A stretch of 42,777 bases of DNA from Azospirillum brasilense (GCF_003349955.1 NZ_QLKQ01000069.1:1-42777), one strand, 5' to 3'. Positions 1 to 8,842 are shown, counted from the stretch's first letter. Notes: generated by a model from the sequence alone, not told the origin. Made by a program: numbers and translations.

Positions 1-33
1 GGCCACCCTCTCCCCGGAGGGGAGAGGGCTATA
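1..33. repeat. Dispersed CCCTCTCCCC-type palindromic repeat, copy 1
   Basis: A 10-bp perfect stem (6-15 with 19-28, 3-nt loop) inside a 33-bp block that recurs with one mismatch at 15571-15603. The block lies downstream of the minus-strand cassette that ends at 106 and may act as an RNA 3' hairpin. Short GC-rich palindromes of this kind are common between genes in proteobacteria (REP-like). The element may continue beyond the window edge. Confidence 0.75.
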
Positions 34-105
34 AAGGTCAAATGCGATTGCCCTGACGCAAACCGTGATGAATGCGGCCAGCAGGCGCCCTCCGCCCGTC
101 GGGCC

Positions 106-642
106 TCAGGTCGGCTGACCGGGATGCTGGAACTCGATCCCCGGATTGCCGCCCGGCCCGCCGTTGCCGGGCGCGTTCTCATAGGGCTTGTCCGGCATCT
201 TCGGCTGCGGCTGCGCGTAGAATCGCGGCTCCCGGTCATCCCAGGACCGCTCGAAGGGCAGCCGCATCATCGGGTTGGTGCCGTTGCGCTGGGCCTCCCG
301 CTGGGCCTCCTGCAACTGCTCCGCCATGCGGCGGTCCCAGGGCAGGCGGTAGAGGTTGGGCGCCTGTTCCCAGAGAAGGGTGAGGTAGATCGCTTCGTTC
401 TCCACCAGCGTGGCGCTCAGCACCTTGGCCTCGCGCACGTTGGCTCCCATCCATTCCAGCGTGACCGGCTTCGCGCGGCCCAGCAGCGCCGCCGGCGCGG
501 CGTAGGCCGCCGGCAGCAGCAGGGCGAACAGCAGCAGGATCACCACCCGCGCCATCCGGCTGCGCGTCCAGCGCAGCGCCGACAGGACGAGCAGCAGGGT
601 GACGACGGCGACGAAGCCGAAGATGACGGTCAGGCTTTCCAT
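106..642 (-). CDS. Small membrane protein, third gene of stator-like cassette A
   Basis: 178 aa, family not recognised. Two hydrophobic segments lie near the N-terminus (about residues 5-22 and 31-50). A charged soluble part follows, with a Glu-Trp in a K-P-V-T-L-E-W context, a helical A-E-Q-L-Q-E-A-Q-R-E-A-Q-R-N stretch, and a Pro/Gly-rich tail. The ATG at 642 has GGGAG six bases upstream and sits 22 bp after the preceding gene, so it belongs to the same transcript. The product of 24942-25463 is a clear paralogue with the same order: two TM, E-W, I-Y-L, W-D, A-E-Q-L-Q, L-P-F-E, F-Y-A-x-P-Q-P and a terminal H-P-G. Always being third suggests an accessory subunit of the channel encoded upstream, which is inference. 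No catalytic motif is visible. Confidence 0.8.
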   Translation of the reverse strand: MESLTVIFGFVAVVTLLLVLSALRWTRSRMARVVILLLFALLLPAAYAAPAALLGRAKPVTLEWMGANVREAKVLSATLVENEAIYLTLLWEQAPNLYRLPWDRRMAEQLQEAQREAQRNGTNPMMRLPFERSWDDREPRFYAQPQPKMPDKPYENAPGNGGPGGNPGIEFQHPGQPT

Positions 643-664
643 GGCGCACTCCCGGGCCGGCGGG

Positions 665-1300
665 TCAATTCTTGGCCGAGCGCAGCGGCTTGAACACGGC
701 GTTCAGGGACCCCGGCACCAGCTCGCCCCGCTCCGTCAGGGTGAAGCGGAAGGCGGTGATCTCCTGCCCCTCGTGATCCAGGCGGACGCGCGTGGCGGCG
801 ATGGTGGCGGCCCCCGATTCATGCTCCGCCTTGACGCGGGCGACCACCCGGACCCAGATGGGAAACACATTTTCCAGGTTGCGGAACAGATGCACGTTGA
901 CGGTGTATTCGCCCGGAGGAATGCCGCGGGAATAGGAGGTTTCGAAATTGATTTCCGTGGGATCGGCGTAGGCGCCGAGATCGTCGCGCAGCAGGTTGAA
1001 GATCAGCCCCGACTTGTTCGAGTAGCCGACCGGCACGTCGCCCGGCGCCTGCACCCACAGATCGACGTCGCTGCGCAGCTTGTCGTCCCAGCGCGCCTCG
1101 ATGATGACGTTTCCCGGCGGCTCCATGCCCGCCGCGGCGGACGAAGAGGATTCGTTCTGCTGGTTGGCTTCGGTTTTCTTGGCTTCGTTGATGAAGGGAA
1201 CCGCCAGGACGGCGCAGGCGACGAAGCCGCACAGCAGCAGCGTCAGCAGGTCCCGCGCGACGAGCACGCCGGTTTGGTCCTCGCCCAGGAAATCGTTCAT
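665..1300 (-). CDS. One-TM MotB/ExbD-like subunit with periplasmic beta domain, cassette A
   Basis: 211 aa. A short cytoplasmic N-terminus leads into a single TM helix (about 17-37) whose start reads R-D-L-L-T-L-L-L-C-G-F. Asp17 sits where MotB, ExbD, TolR and ZorB carry their ion-binding Asp. After a Ser/Gln-rich linker (about 43-58) comes a periplasmic domain with D-V-D-L-W-V-x-A-P-G, Y-S-N-K-S-G, L-L-R-D-D-L-G and G-I-P-P-G-E-Y-x-V-N-V-H. This recalls the DUF2135/YfaP-type beta fold rather than an OmpA-like peptidoglycan-binding domain. The start overlaps the upstream channel gene by four bases (ATGA), so translation is coupled. The paralogue at 25460-26071 is highly similar. The role as B subunit of an ion-driven motor or energiser is inferred from position, topology and the Asp. 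Confidence 0.8.
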   Translation of the reverse strand: MNDFLGEDQTGVLVARDLLTLLLCGFVACAVLAVPFINEAKKTEANQQNESSSSAAAGMEPPGNVIIEARWDDKLRSDVDLWVQAPGDVPVGYSNKSGLIFNLLRDDLGAYADPTEINFETSYSRGIPPGEYTVNVHLFRNLENVFPIWVRVVARVKAEHESGAATIAATRVRLDHEGQEITAFRFTLTERGELVPGSLNAVFKPLRSAKN

Positions 1301-1950
1301 GATGTGGCCTCACCGCCGAGCGCACCGTAGGGGGCCGCTTGCGGCGCGGCGAAGTCCGGTGTCCCCGTCCGCGGAGCCAGCCGCGAGCGGGCGTGGGCCT
1401 CGTCCATGATCAGCGCGCACAGCGACGCCGTGGCCCCGCGCAGAAGCTGCAGGTTGCAGGTGGTCCACAAGCACAGCGCGCCGCCGAGCATCGTGGCGTA
1501 GATCGCCACGCCCAGACCGCTCGCCAACGTGGTCACCATGGCGCCGGCCGACGCGGCGTTGCCCACCATGTCCGGCGTGATGTTCGCGGCGAACAGGCTG
1601 AAGCCCCAGGCCGTGCCGATCAGGCCGAGCATGCCGAGCGCGTTGGCGATGTGCTGAAGATGCGAGATCCGCGAGAACAGGCGGATTTCCAGGGCGCGCT
1701 CGCTTTCGACCTTCATCAGGCGCCCGCCGCCGAGCTTGGCCCGGTCCAGCTCACCGCCGATCTTCCACACCCGATAGGCCGACATCACCAGACCGACCAC
1801 GAACACGATCCCGATGATCGCGGTCGCCACGGCGATGTGCCCGGTCAAGACCCGGTCCAGCCAGCCCTGCGCATACAAAACGAAAACGAACGCCGAGATC
1901 GTCAAATTGAAGGCGACGAATTTCGCCTTGAGGAGCCACTGTTCTTCCAT
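1297..1950 (-). CDS. MotA/TolQ/ExbB-family proton-channel subunit, cassette A
   Basis: 217 aa with four predicted TM helices (about 5-28, 38-62, 98-122 and 132-160). The last two carry the family pattern: L-G-M-L-G-L-I-G-T-A-W-G-F, then T-T-L-A-S-G-L-G-V-A-I-Y-A-T-M-L-G-G. MotA/TolQ/ExbB proteins form pentameric inner-membrane channels around a dimer of a one-TM partner; here the partner is the next gene, overlapping by four bases. Four TM is MotA-like, but there is no long MotA cytoplasmic insert and the partner lacks a peptidoglycan-binding domain, so a flagellar stator is unlikely. The ATG at 1950 starts the cassette; the Shine-Dalgarno sequence is only weak (AGGG 9-10 bases upstream). The substrate or output is unknown. 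Confidence 0.85.
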   Translation of the reverse strand: MEEQWLLKAKFVAFNLTISAFVFVLYAQGWLDRVLTGHIAVATAIIGIVFVVGLVMSAYRVWKIGGELDRAKLGGGRLMKVESERALEIRLFSRISHLQHIANALGMLGLIGTAWGFSLFAANITPDMVGNAASAGAMVTTLASGLGVAIYATMLGGALCLWTTCNLQLLRGATASLCALIMDEAHARSRLAPRTGTPDFAAPQAAPYGALGGEATS

Positions 1951-2451
1951 GGTTTTGACCCTGTGACGGTTGCGTGTGTCTCCGGATCGTCATGTTCGGG
2001 CGGCGATGGCGCATAAGGGTGGCGCCTCGGACAGCCGGGCGGCGGTGGCGGGATCAGGAGAGCGGGGGACGGGTTGGTGGCGGCACGCGCCGGCGACTCC
2101 GCCGCGGCTGGCCCGGGCGCGGGTGGCGGGACGGCTCCGTGTCGGCCATCGGTTCATCGGCGCACCTTCGCCGGAATTGCGCGATGACGGAGCCATTCAG
2201 GAGTCATCCGTCACGTCATGAACCCCGGCCCCGGCCAAGAGTTCCCAACGCCCGGCGACGGCTGTGCCGGGTCGACGCGCGACGCCCCTGGGAAAAGTCC
2301 GGTTGCCGGACACAAAAAATGAGCGGTCGGGGATAGTCCGTGCCGTCGACCGGCGCCAGTGACTGGACCGGCCTTCAGACGCTTCGCGGCCCGTCCGGCC
2401 CGATCACCGGAAGGCGCGCACGGCCATGGCGGTCCTTCGGGAAATGGCCCT
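1951..2451. other. 501-bp gap between cassette A and hemerythrin
   Basis: No convincing gene. The open frames here are Arg-rich or Pro-rich and lack family resemblance or a good ribosome-binding site. The only structure I would mark is the stem at 2297-2311. The right part presumably holds the 3' UTR of the hemerythrin gene, and the left part the promoter of the minus-strand cassette, but no clear promoter boxes stand out. Confidence 0.5.
2293..2311 (-). terminator. Candidate terminator for the hemerythrin transcript
   Basis: Stem GTCCGG (2297-2302) / CCGGAC (2306-2311) with a 3-nt loop, followed on the minus strand by TTTT and then CCC. It lies about 140 bp downstream of the hemerythrin stop codon. 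The stem is short and the U-tract only four long, so this is tentative. Confidence 0.4.
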
Positions 2452-2862
2452 TTACCCCAGGCCCTTTTCCTTCAGGAAGGGGCCATACTTCTTGTCGGTA
2501 CCCTGGATGTGCTTGATCAGCCAGTTCTTCAGGAAGTTCATCACCTCCATGCTCAGCGTGGCGGTGACGCCGGCGTGGTATTTGCGCTGCACCTCCAGCA
2601 CCTGATTGGCCAGCGCGTCGTGCTCCGCCTTGTGGGCGTCGCGGTCCGGATAGCCGAGGCGGGCGAAATGCTCCTCCTCATGGGTGAAGTGCGACCGGGT
2701 GTAGGCGACGAGGCTGTCGAGGATGCCGCCCAGCGCCTCCTTGCTGCGCCCCGCCTGGACGGCGTCGAACAGCTCGTTGACCAGGGCGACCAGTTGCTTG
2801 TGCTCCTCGTCGAACTTGGCGATCCCGACGCTCAGCTTGTCGTTCCACACCATCAGCGGCAT
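2452..2862 (-). CDS. Bacteriohemerythrin
   Basis: 136 aa, the normal length for a single-domain bacterial hemerythrin. The four-helix di-iron site is fully present: His21 (E-E-H-K-Q-L), His58 and Glu62 (S-H-F-T-H-E-E-E), His77 and His81 (H-K-A-E-H), and His118 with Asp123 (H-I-Q-G-T-D). The protein reversibly binds O2 and in microaerophiles is thought to carry or store oxygen or act in sensing. The ATG at 2862 was chosen because homology begins there (M-P-L-M-V-W) and GGAAGG lies upstream; the frame stays open further upstream but that extension looks non-coding. The gene is monocistronic and divergent from the hydrolase at 3089. Confidence 0.93.
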   Translation of the reverse strand: MPLMVWNDKLSVGIAKFDEEHKQLVALVNELFDAVQAGRSKEALGGILDSLVAYTRSHFTHEEEHFARLGYPDRDAHKAEHDALANQVLEVQRKYHAGVTATLSMEVMNFLKNWLIKHIQGTDKKYGPFLKEKGLG

Positions 2863-3088
2863 AGCGCCAATTTCCTTCCCCGACGGACTCCGCTTCCCCC
2901 CAAGGGCGCGGGCAATGACCACGACCGGCGCGAGGGTATCCCTTTCCCGACGGCGGTTCAACGCCCGGTGAGCCTCGGCACGGACCGCCACGCTCCGATT
3001 TGCCCTCACAACCTCGCGTTCCGTGCGTCCTGCATGTCAAGAGGCGCGCCGCCTCGCCTGTCCACCCGGAGCACAGGACACGGAAAGC

Positions 3089-4105
3089 ATGCCCTACAAG
3101 AAGGTTCAGCTCGTCGCCCACCTCATCTTCACCGGCCCCGACGTCGTCATCGAGCGCGAGTTCGTGAATTCGTTGTTCGGCAGAAGCGTCCGGACGACGT
3201 CGAAGCAGCGCTACCTCGGACTGGACAAGCCGGACGATGACATCGCGGAGCGCGTGAAGCTGGTCGGCTGCGCGATCGACGCCGCCCGCGCCTCCACGCA
3301 GATCGACACGTCCGACGAAACCCTGAAAATCTTCATGATGCCGGAGTTCTTCTTTCGGGGGAAAACCGGCGCCTACGACATGGACGATGTTCAGGCCCTT
3401 GTCGACAAGCTGCAAGGCCTGGTCGCCGACGCCAAATGGAAGAATTGGCTGTTCGTCTTCGGCACCATCGTCGGCAAGTCGGAATGGGACAAGGATGCGA
3501 CCCTGCTGTCGCAGTTGATCGCCTTTCTTTTCCCGCCCAATACGGAAGCCTACAACTACAGCCTGATCCAAAAGGGAGGCTTCGGCGCCGACAAGGTCCT
3601 CGGACAGCGCACCGCCTTCGCCGTGCTCAAGGAAAAGAAGTCCGGGATCGACTTCATCCGGGCAGGAACCTTGAAGGACGGCGGCATCGCCCTTGAGCGG
3701 GTCAAACATCTGGCCCCGTCCAACACGACCCGAAGCGAAAGCCAGCGCCGCAATTACGACGGCTCGTCGGTCTTCACCCTGGACGGGCTGACCTTCGGCC
3801 TGGAAATCTGCCTGGATCATCTGGTCGGCAGGCTGCGCAAGTCCCGAAACCTCGCGCCCATCGACGTCCAGCTCATTCCCTCCTGCGGTGCGGAAGTCGA
3901 CCCGCTGAACATTGCCGTGAAACCCGGCGGCCTCGTCCTGCATTGCGACGGGCTGGGGTGGGGATGCGACGCGCAGGCGGTGTCTCTGCCCCCGGCCGTC
4001 CCTGCCGAAATCCTGGCCGTGAACGCCGCCGGCGTCCGCGTTGCCGACATCTTCGCGCGGGGCGCCGGAGACCTTCACGTCTTCCCGGCGCTCGCGCTGC
4101 CCTGA
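3089..4105 (+). CDS. Carbon-nitrogen hydrolase (nitrilase superfamily) protein
   Basis: 338 aa. The nitrilase-superfamily triad can be placed: Glu86 in M-M-P-E-F-F-F, Cys241 in F-G-L-E-I-C-L-D-H, and a catalytic Lys somewhere in 162-184 (several candidates after Y-N-Y-S-L-I-Q-K). Such enzymes hydrolyse nitriles, amides or N-carbamoyl groups through a Cys thioester. The spacing and flanking motifs do not match any well-known subfamily I can name, so the substrate is unknown. The ATG at 3089 begins the conserved part. The gene at 4150 follows after 44 bp and ends in a strong hairpin, so the two form a small operon. No signal peptide is visible, so the protein is cytoplasmic. Confidence 0.8.
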   Translation: MPYKKVQLVAHLIFTGPDVVIEREFVNSLFGRSVRTTSKQRYLGLDKPDDDIAERVKLVGCAIDAARASTQIDTSDETLKIFMMPEFFFRGKTGAYDMDDVQALVDKLQGLVADAKWKNWLFVFGTIVGKSEWDKDATLLSQLIAFLFPPNTEAYNYSLIQKGGFGADKVLGQRTAFAVLKEKKSGIDFIRAGTLKDGGIALERVKHLAPSNTTRSESQRRNYDGSSVFTLDGLTFGLEICLDHLVGRLRKSRNLAPIDVQLIPSCGAEVDPLNIAVKPGGLVLHCDGLGWGCDAQAVSLPPAVPAEILAVNAAGVRVADIFARGAGDLHVFPALALP

Positions 4106-4149
4106 TCCATCCGCGCCGTCGTCAGCCCGTCCTTACGAAAGGCCGTATC

Positions 4150-4701
4150 ATGCCGAGAACAGTTCTGAACATCGCCGCGGGCTACATTCCGCTCGTCGCG
4201 GAAGACTTCGACCGGTGCGACGTCACCCGCCTGATCAATTTCGATCCGCTCGACCTTTCCAACGCCACCACCGCCTTCCAGGCGATCCTCAACAGTCTTG
4301 CCGACAACCTGGAGGGCGCCCCGGGGCCGGCGGACTTCGAGTACTTCACCGCCCGAGAAGCAACCATCCAAGCGATCGGGAACGATCGGATCGATCTCAC
4401 CATGGCCGTGTCGCCTCACGGATTCACGACGGTGGACGAATGGAACGACGCCCTCATGAATGTCGGGAGTTACGTGATGCTCTTTGGCAATCAATCCAAC
4501 ACCTTCATCACCCAGGATAACGCCTTCAGCGTCGCCGTTCGCAATAAATATCAGGAGCTTACCGAGGGGTTGGTGGATGGTTTGGAGGATTGGCTCGGGG
4601 AAATCGCCTCGCATGTCCTGTGGGGCTACTCGTCCTACCGGACGGCCCTGAACGGCACGACGATGCTCCAGATCTGCAAAATCTTCAAAAAGATCGGTTA
4701 G
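4150..4701 (+). CDS. Hypothetical protein paired with the C-N hydrolase
   Basis: 183 aa, family not recognised. Soluble and mixed alpha/beta by eye, with no signal peptide, TM segment or Cys cluster. It contains an L-T-M-A-V-S-P-H-G-F-T-T-V-D-E-W core and a basic C-terminal tail (K-I-F-K-K-I-G). The ATG at 4150 has GAAAGG about eight bases upstream. It is co-directional and 44 bp downstream of the nitrilase-like gene, and its TAG stop runs straight into a terminator hairpin, so it is the last gene of that operon. It may be a partner of the hydrolase; there is no direct evidence. Confidence 0.7.
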   Translation: MPRTVLNIAAGYIPLVAEDFDRCDVTRLINFDPLDLSNATTAFQAILNSLADNLEGAPGPADFEYFTAREATIQAIGNDRIDLTMAVSPHGFTTVDEWNDALMNVGSYVMLFGNQSNTFITQDNAFSVAVRNKYQELTEGLVDGLEDWLGEIASHVLWGYSSYRTALNGTTMLQICKIFKKIG

Positions 4702-4733
4702 ACCGACGCCGGGCCACGCGCCCGGCGTCGGTC
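4701..4733. terminator. Perfect 14-bp stem between convergent genes
   Basis: Perfect inverted repeat 4701-4714 / 4720-4733 with a 5-nt loop, starting in the stop codon of the plus-strand gene and lying 29 bp from the stop of dppF on the minus strand. The position between converging operons fits a bidirectional terminator. The U-tract is poor on the plus side (TCTGGATTC); on the minus side TTTTT comes only about ten bases later. Confidence 0.6.
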
Positions 4734-4762
4734 TGGATTCACCCGATCGCCGACGGCCTGCC

Positions 4763-5766
<1,004 letters not shown>

Positions 5767-5767
<1 letters not shown>

Positions 5768-6765
5768 CACAGAACCTCCCCGGCGCCGACCGGAGCATCA
5801 GCGAGAGGATAGAAGCAGCGCGCCTTGCCGGCGTCCACGTCGAACAGGGCCGGCCGCTCGATGCGGCAGCGATCGGTGGCGAAGCGGCAGCGCGGGTTGA
5901 ACAGGCAGCCCTGCGGCCGGTCGCCGATGCCCGGCACCACGCCGGGGATGGTCGGCAGCCGGCGCTTGCCCAGCGCCCGCTCCGGCAGCGCGTCGAGCAG
6001 CGCGCCGGTGTAGGGATGGCGCGGCGCCTTGAACAGGGCGTCCACCGGGCGCGTCTCGGCGACCTGCCCGGCGTACATGACGACCACCCGCTGCGCCGTC
6101 TCCGCCACCACACCCATGTCGTGGGTGATCAGGATCAGAGCCATGCCCCGCTCCTTCTGGAGGCGGACCAGCAGGTCGAGGATCTGCTTCTGGATGGTCA
6201 CGTCGAGCGCCGTCGTCGGCTCGTCCGCGACCAGCAGGCGCGGGTTGCAGGCGATGGCGATGGCGATCATCACGCGCTGGTTCATGCCGCCGGACAGCTG
6301 GTGCGGGAAGGCCGACAGGCGGCTTTCCGGGGCCGGGATGCCGACCTGCTCCAGCAGCTCGATGGCGCGGTTGCGCAGCGCCTTGCCGGACAGACCCTCA
6401 TGCACCTTCAGCGTCTCCATGATCTGGAAACCGACGGTGAAGCAGGGGTTCAGGCTGGTCATCGGCTCCTGGAAGACCATGGCCACGTCCTTGCCGGTGA
6501 TCTTCCGGCGCTGCGACGGGCTCATCGCCAGCAGGTCCTTGCCGCCGAACTGCATGCGGTCGGCGACCACCGTGCCGTTGGAGCCGAGCAGGCCCATCAC
6601 GGCGAGCGAGGTCACGGACTTGCCGGACCCGGACTCGCCGACGATGCCCACCACCTCGCCCTCGTCCACGGTGAGGTCGATCCCGTCCACGGCGCGGAAG
6701 GTGCCGGCGCGCGTGGTGAACTCGACGGACAGATTCTTGATGTCGAGAAGAGGCATGGCAGCCAT
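5767..6765 (-). CDS. dppD: Dipeptide ABC transporter ATP-binding protein DppD
   Basis: 332 aa. Walker A G-E-S-G-S-G-K-S at residues 43-50, signature L-S-G-G-M-N-Q-R, Walker B L-L-V-A-D-E-P-T-T-A-L-D, and the C-terminal oligopeptide-transporter domain with C-L-F-N-P-R-C-R-F-A. Pairs with DppF as the nucleotide-binding heterodimer of a peptide importer. The ATG at 6765 overlaps the dppC stop by one base (TGATG), the same coupling arrangement as at the dppD-dppF junction. A second Met three codons in (6756) is the alternative start. Confidence 0.95.
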
Positions 6766-7691
6766 CAGCGTTTCAGCTTGGGGTCGAGCGCGTCGCGCAG
6801 CCCGTCGCCCAGCAGGTTGAAGGCCAGCACCGTCACCAGGATGGCCACGCCGGGCCAGGTGACGACCCAGGGGGCGCGCTGGAGGAACTGGAGGGAGGAA
6901 GCCAGCATGGTGCCCCACTCCGGCGTCGGCGGCTGCGCGCCGAGGCCGAGGAAGCCCAGCGCCGCGGCGTCCAGGATCGCCGTGGAGAAGCCCAGCGTCG
7001 CCTGGACGATCAGCGGCGCCACGCAGTTCGGCAGGATCACCACCAGCATCAGCCGCAGCGGCCCGGCTCCCGCCACGCGGGAGGCGACGACGTAGTCCTT
7101 GTTCGTCTCCGCCATCACGGCGGCGCGGGTCAGGCGGGCGTAGTGCGGGATGACCACGATCGACACGGCCAGCATGGCGTTGACCAGCCCCGGCCCGAGG
7201 ATCGCCGCCACCACCACGGCCAGCAGCAGGCTGGGCAGCGACAGCAGAATGTCCATGAGGCGCATGACCAGGGCATCGGTGACGCCGCCGAAGAATCCGG
7301 CGATCATGCCCAGCGCCAACCCGACCGCCAGCGACAGCGTGACGACGATCAGGCCGATCATCATCGACAGCCGCGCCCCGAAGATCAGCCGCGACAGCAT
7401 GTCGCGCCCGATGTCGTCGGTGCCGAGAAGGAAGGCCCAGCGCCCGCCCTCCTGCCAGACCGGCGGCACCAGGATAGCGTCGCGGTACTGGATGTTGGGG
7501 TCGTGCGGCGCCACCAGCTCGGCGAACAGCGCCACCACGGCGATCAGCAGGATCACCGCGAGGCCGGCCATGGCCCCCTTGTTCTGCCGGAAATGGTACC
7601 AGAACTCGACCAGCGGGTGCGGCGGCTGGGAAACCGGCGGAGAAGCGGCCGGAAGAGTCTCCGGAACGCCCGTCGTCGTAGGAGTCGTCAT
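6765..7691 (-). CDS. dppC: Dipeptide ABC transporter permease DppC
   Basis: 308 aa. A Pro/Thr-rich cytoplasmic N-terminus (about 1-30) precedes the first TM helix. The OppC-type N-terminal segment, a periplasmic loop (L-G-T-D-D-I-G-R-D-M-L-S-R) and the BPD_transp_1 core with five further TM helices follow. The EAA-loop equivalent lies around A-S-R-V-A-G-A-G-P. Forms the inner-membrane channel with DppB. It starts 8 bp after the dppB stop, and the stop codon overlaps dppD. Confidence 0.95.
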   Translation of the reverse strand: MTTPTTTGVPETLPAASPPVSQPPHPLVEFWYHFRQNKGAMAGLAVILLIAVVALFAELVAPHDPNIQYRDAILVPPVWQEGGRWAFLLGTDDIGRDMLSRLIFGARLSMMIGLIVVTLSLAVGLALGMIAGFFGGVTDALVMRLMDILLSLPSLLLAVVVAAILGPGLVNAMLAVSIVVIPHYARLTRAAVMAETNKDYVVASRVAGAGPLRLMLVVILPNCVAPLIVQATLGFSTAILDAAALGFLGLGAQPPTPEWGTMLASSLQFLQRAPWVVTWPGVAILVTVLAFNLLGDGLRDALDPKLKR

Positions 7692-7699
7692 GGCTCACC

Positions 7700-8710
7700 T
7701 CACCGCGAATGGCGGATGCGGGGGTTCAGGACGCCGTACAGAACGTCCACCAGCAGGTTCACGGTCATCACCGTCGTCGCGATCAGCAGCACCCCGCCCT
7801 GGAGCGCCGGATAGTCGCGGCGGTTGATGCTCTCGATCAGCCACTTGCCCACGCCGGGCCAGGAGAAGATGGTTTCGGTCAGGATCGCGCCGCCCAGCAG
7901 CGTGCCCACCTGGAGGCCGATCACGGTGACCACGGGGATCAGCGCGTTGCGCAGCGCGTGCAGGCCGATCACCCGCTTGCCCGCCAGCCCCTTGGCCTTC
8001 GCGGTGCGGATGTAATCCTCGCCCAGCACTTCCAGCATGGCGGAGCGCGTCATGCGCGCCACGACGGCCAGCGGAACGGTGCCGAGGACGATCATCGGCA
8101 GGATGAGGTGGTGCAGCGCCGACCAGAAGGCGCCGTATTCACCGGCCATCAGCGTGTCGATCAGCATGAAGCCGGTCACCGGCTCCACGTAATAGAGCAG
8201 GTCGAGCCGCCCAGACACCGGCGTCCAGCCCAGCCCCACCGAGAAGAACAGGATCAGCAGCAGGCCCCACCAGAAGATCGGCATGGAATAGCCGGTCAGG
8301 CTGATGCCCATCACCCCATGGTCGAAGATCGAGCCGCGCCGGACCGCCGCGACGATTCCCGCGGGCAGGCCGACCACCGTGGCGAACAGCATGGCCAGCG
8401 CCGCCAGTTCCAGCGTCGCCGGGAACAGCGTCACGAATTCGCTGAACACCGAGTTGCGCGTCACCAGCGACACGCCGAGGTCGCCCTGGAGGACGCCGCC
8501 GATGTAATCGAGAAACTGGTGCCACAGGGGGCGATCCAGCCCCAGCTCGTGCCGCAGTTCGAGAAGCCGTTCGGGGGGGATGCCGCGCTCGCCGACGCGC
8601 ACCTCGATGGGGTCGCCAGGGACAAGGCGGATCAACAGGAAGGTCAGGAAGGTGACGCCGAGAAAGGTCGGAATCACCAGGCTCACCCGCGTCAGGATGA
8701 AGCGTAGCAT
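7700..8710 (-). CDS. dppB: Dipeptide ABC transporter permease DppB
   Basis: 336 aa, the usual DppB length. The N-terminus M-L-R-F-I-L-T-R is followed by the first TM helix, and G-D-P-I-E-V-R-V-G-E-R-G opens the large periplasmic loop. Later TM segments carry the EAA-type loop (T-A-K-A-K-G-L). The ATG at 8710 matches the normal start; an in-frame start 11 codons upstream (8743) would be inside the intercistronic hairpin and is less likely. A 132-bp spacer with two hairpins separates it from dppA. Confidence 0.94.
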   Translation of the reverse strand: MLRFILTRVSLVIPTFLGVTFLTFLLIRLVPGDPIEVRVGERGIPPERLLELRHELGLDRPLWHQFLDYIGGVLQGDLGVSLVTRNSVFSEFVTLFPATLELAALAMLFATVVGLPAGIVAAVRRGSIFDHGVMGISLTGYSMPIFWWGLLLILFFSVGLGWTPVSGRLDLLYYVEPVTGFMLIDTLMAGEYGAFWSALHHLILPMIVLGTVPLAVVARMTRSAMLEVLGEDYIRTAKAKGLAGKRVIGLHALRNALIPVVTVIGLQVGTLLGGAILTETIFSWPGVGKWLIESINRRDYPALQGGVLLIATTVMTVNLLVDVLYGVLNPRIRHSR

Positions 8711-8742
8711 CGGATCGTCACCGGGGGCTCGAAACGAAAGCA

Positions 8743-8766
8743 AGGGGGCCGTGGCCCCCTTTTTTA
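8743..8766. other. Intercistronic hairpin between dppA and dppB
   Basis: Perfect inverted repeat AGGGGGCC (8743-8750) / GGCCCCCT (8753-8760). The T-run (8760-8766) is on the plus strand, where no gene ends, so for the minus-strand dpp mRNA it is a stem without a U-tract. Such stems downstream of a binding-protein gene usually protect the dppA message and lower read-through into the permease genes. Confidence 0.5.
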
Positions 8767-8787
8767 CCTCTGCATCCGCAAAGGGAA

Positions 8788-8809
8788 GCCGGGGGTTTAA
8801 TGCCCCGGC
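8788..8809. other. Second hairpin downstream of dppA
   Basis: Stem GCCGGGG (8788-8794) / CCCCGGC (8803-8809) with an 8-nt loop, 33 bp after the dppA stop and 22 bp before the first hairpin in the plus coordinate. No U-tract on either strand. With the neighbouring stem it forms a double-hairpin spacer, consistent with mRNA stabilisation of the dppA segment. Confidence 0.45.
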
Positions 8810-8842
8810 GACCGCTTTGTAAAGCCGCTTGCTACGCGGAAT

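Noticed and set aside
1297..1950. Reading cassette A as a flagellar stator (motAB) or a Zorya ZorAB defence module
   Set aside because: The B subunit lacks the OmpA-like peptidoglycan-binding domain that MotB and ZorB both carry, and no ZorC/ZorD/ZorE or helicase/nuclease gene is adjacent.
1970..2336. Overlapping Arg-rich frames in the gap upstream of cassette A
   Set aside because: No family resemblance, no Shine-Dalgarno sequence, and composition typical of random GC-rich translation.
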